From contig CAYTGJ010000133.1 in assembly GCA_964437245.1 (NCBI GenBank), positions 1-12,987 of the forward strand: 12,987 bases of DNA, in the 5' to 3' direction. This stretch comes from JANYCO01 sp964437245 (GTDB lineage: Bacteria; Bacteroidota; Bacteroidia; Cytophagales; Cytophagaceae). Below the pieces are notes generated by a model. The model saw only the letters and a list, made by a program, of their open reading frames with translations. It had not been told where the DNA came from and ran no database searches. Below, one piece after another: positions 12,428 to 12,987 of this stretch (its first letter is position 1; every line of letters begins with the position of its first letter). A program made the position numbers and the translations under genes.

Positions 12428-12987
12428 TTACATCATTCCACCCATTCCGCCACCCATTGGAGGCATTCCGGCTGCTTTTTCTTCCGGCTGATCTGCGATA
12501 ACGCACTCAGTAGTAAGTAGTAATCCTGAAATAGAAGCAGAGTTTTCCAGGGCAAGTCTCGTTACTTTTGTAGGATCGATGATCCCTGCGGCAAACATGT
12601 TTTCATATTTGTCTTCACGGGCATTGTATCCGAAGTCGTCTTTGCCTTCTCTTACTTTATTCACCACTACAGAACCTTCGCCACCAGCATTGGCTACGAT
12701 CGTTCTAAGCGGAGCTTCGATTGCCTGACGGATGATCTGAATACCAGTCTCCTGGTCTTCGTTGTCTAATTTCAGCGTATCAAGGACTTTGCCTGCTCTG
12801 ATAAGAGCAACTCCTCCACCGGCTACGATTCCTTCTTCTACCGCTGCTCTGGTAGCATGAAGTGCATCGTCTACTCGGTCTTTTTTCTCTTTCATTTCCA
12901 CCTCAGTAGCAGCTCCGATATACAGGATGGCTACTCCGCCGGATAGTTTGGCAAGTCTTTCCTGAAGCTTTTCCTTATCATAGTCAG
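12428..12987 (-). CDS. groL: Chaperonin GroEL (partial, C-terminal part)
   Basis: C-terminal 185 residues of the 60-kDa chaperonin that folds proteins inside a double heptameric ring with GroES and ATP. The frame is open from the window edge: EKLQERLAKLSGGVAILYIGAA, then EKKDRVDDALHATRAAVEEG, the nucleotide-pocket motif GIVAGGGVALIRA, FGYNAREDKYENMFAAGIIDPTKV, and SISGLLLTTECVIADQPEE. It ends with the glycine/methionine tail GGGMGGMM that projects into the cavity. The stop is TAA at 12430-12428, followed by a strong terminator. groES, expected upstream, is outside the window. Confidence 0.98.
   Translation of the reverse strand, partial: DYDKEKLQERLAKLSGGVAILYIGAATEVEMKEKKDRVDDALHATRAAVEEGIVAGGGVALIRAGKVLDTLKLDNEDQETGIQIIRQAIEAPLRTIVANAGGEGSVVVNKVREGKDDFGYNAREDKYENMFAAGIIDPTKVTRLALENSASISGLLLTTECVIADQPEEKAAGMPPMGGGMGGMM

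Noticed and set aside
1..12987. CRISPR arrays, tRNA/rRNA genes, transposases, phage genes, defence systems
   Set aside because: No regularly spaced direct repeats, no cloverleaf or rRNA sequence, and no transposase, integrase or nuclease motifs were seen on either strand.

Overview
The window looks like ordinary chromosomal DNA from a member of the Bacteroidota, probably on the Chitinophagaceae/Sphingobacteriaceae side, although only the phylum call is firm. The evidence is a DUF5606 protein, a bacterial deoxyhypusine-synthase-like protein, promoter boxes of the Bacteroidota type (TTTG, about 19-20 bp, TAnnTTTG), almost no Shine-Dalgarno sequences, and many Sec signal peptides ending in AQ. 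The assembly is a draft: two runs of exactly 10 Ns (640-649 and 1150-1159) sit inside one gene and look like contig-join placeholders.

Layout. 1-495 (minus): 5' part of a deoxyhypusine-synthase-like gene. 608-4118 (plus): a tight run of a HolD-like unknown protein, a PstS-like phosphate-binding lipoprotein, a secreted TPR protein and the fluoride channel CrcB. 4196-5898 (plus): a TerB-like protein, then a coupled pair made of a secreted unknown and a secreted START-domain protein. 5899-6271: gene-free, holding a strong terminator, inverted arrays of degenerate 7-bp repeats and a doubtful 31-codon ORF. 6272-7081 (minus): dapD. 7134-8712 (plus): a GT-B glycosyltransferase and a small (p)ppGpp-hydrolase-like HD protein. 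8745-9709 (minus): greA followed by a HIT protein, with a 21-bp perfect inverted repeat between them. 9921-11915 (plus): engB, a stand-alone TonB C-terminal domain protein, a DUF5606 protein and a small unknown. 11944-12315 (minus): a possible TerB-like protein. 12428-12987 (minus): 3' end of groEL with a textbook terminator.

Most genes are housekeeping: lysine/peptidoglycan precursor synthesis (DapD), transcript cleavage (GreA), ribosome assembly (EngB) and protein folding (GroEL). There is no sign of phage, transposon, CRISPR or defence genes, and no tRNA or rRNA. The most interesting features are small: a terminator-like hairpin right at the predicted greA transcription start, the long palindrome between greA and the HIT gene, the heptad repeats at 6161-6256, the translationally coupled secreted START pair, and evidence that both N runs are artificial. 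I found no convincing new multi-gene system.
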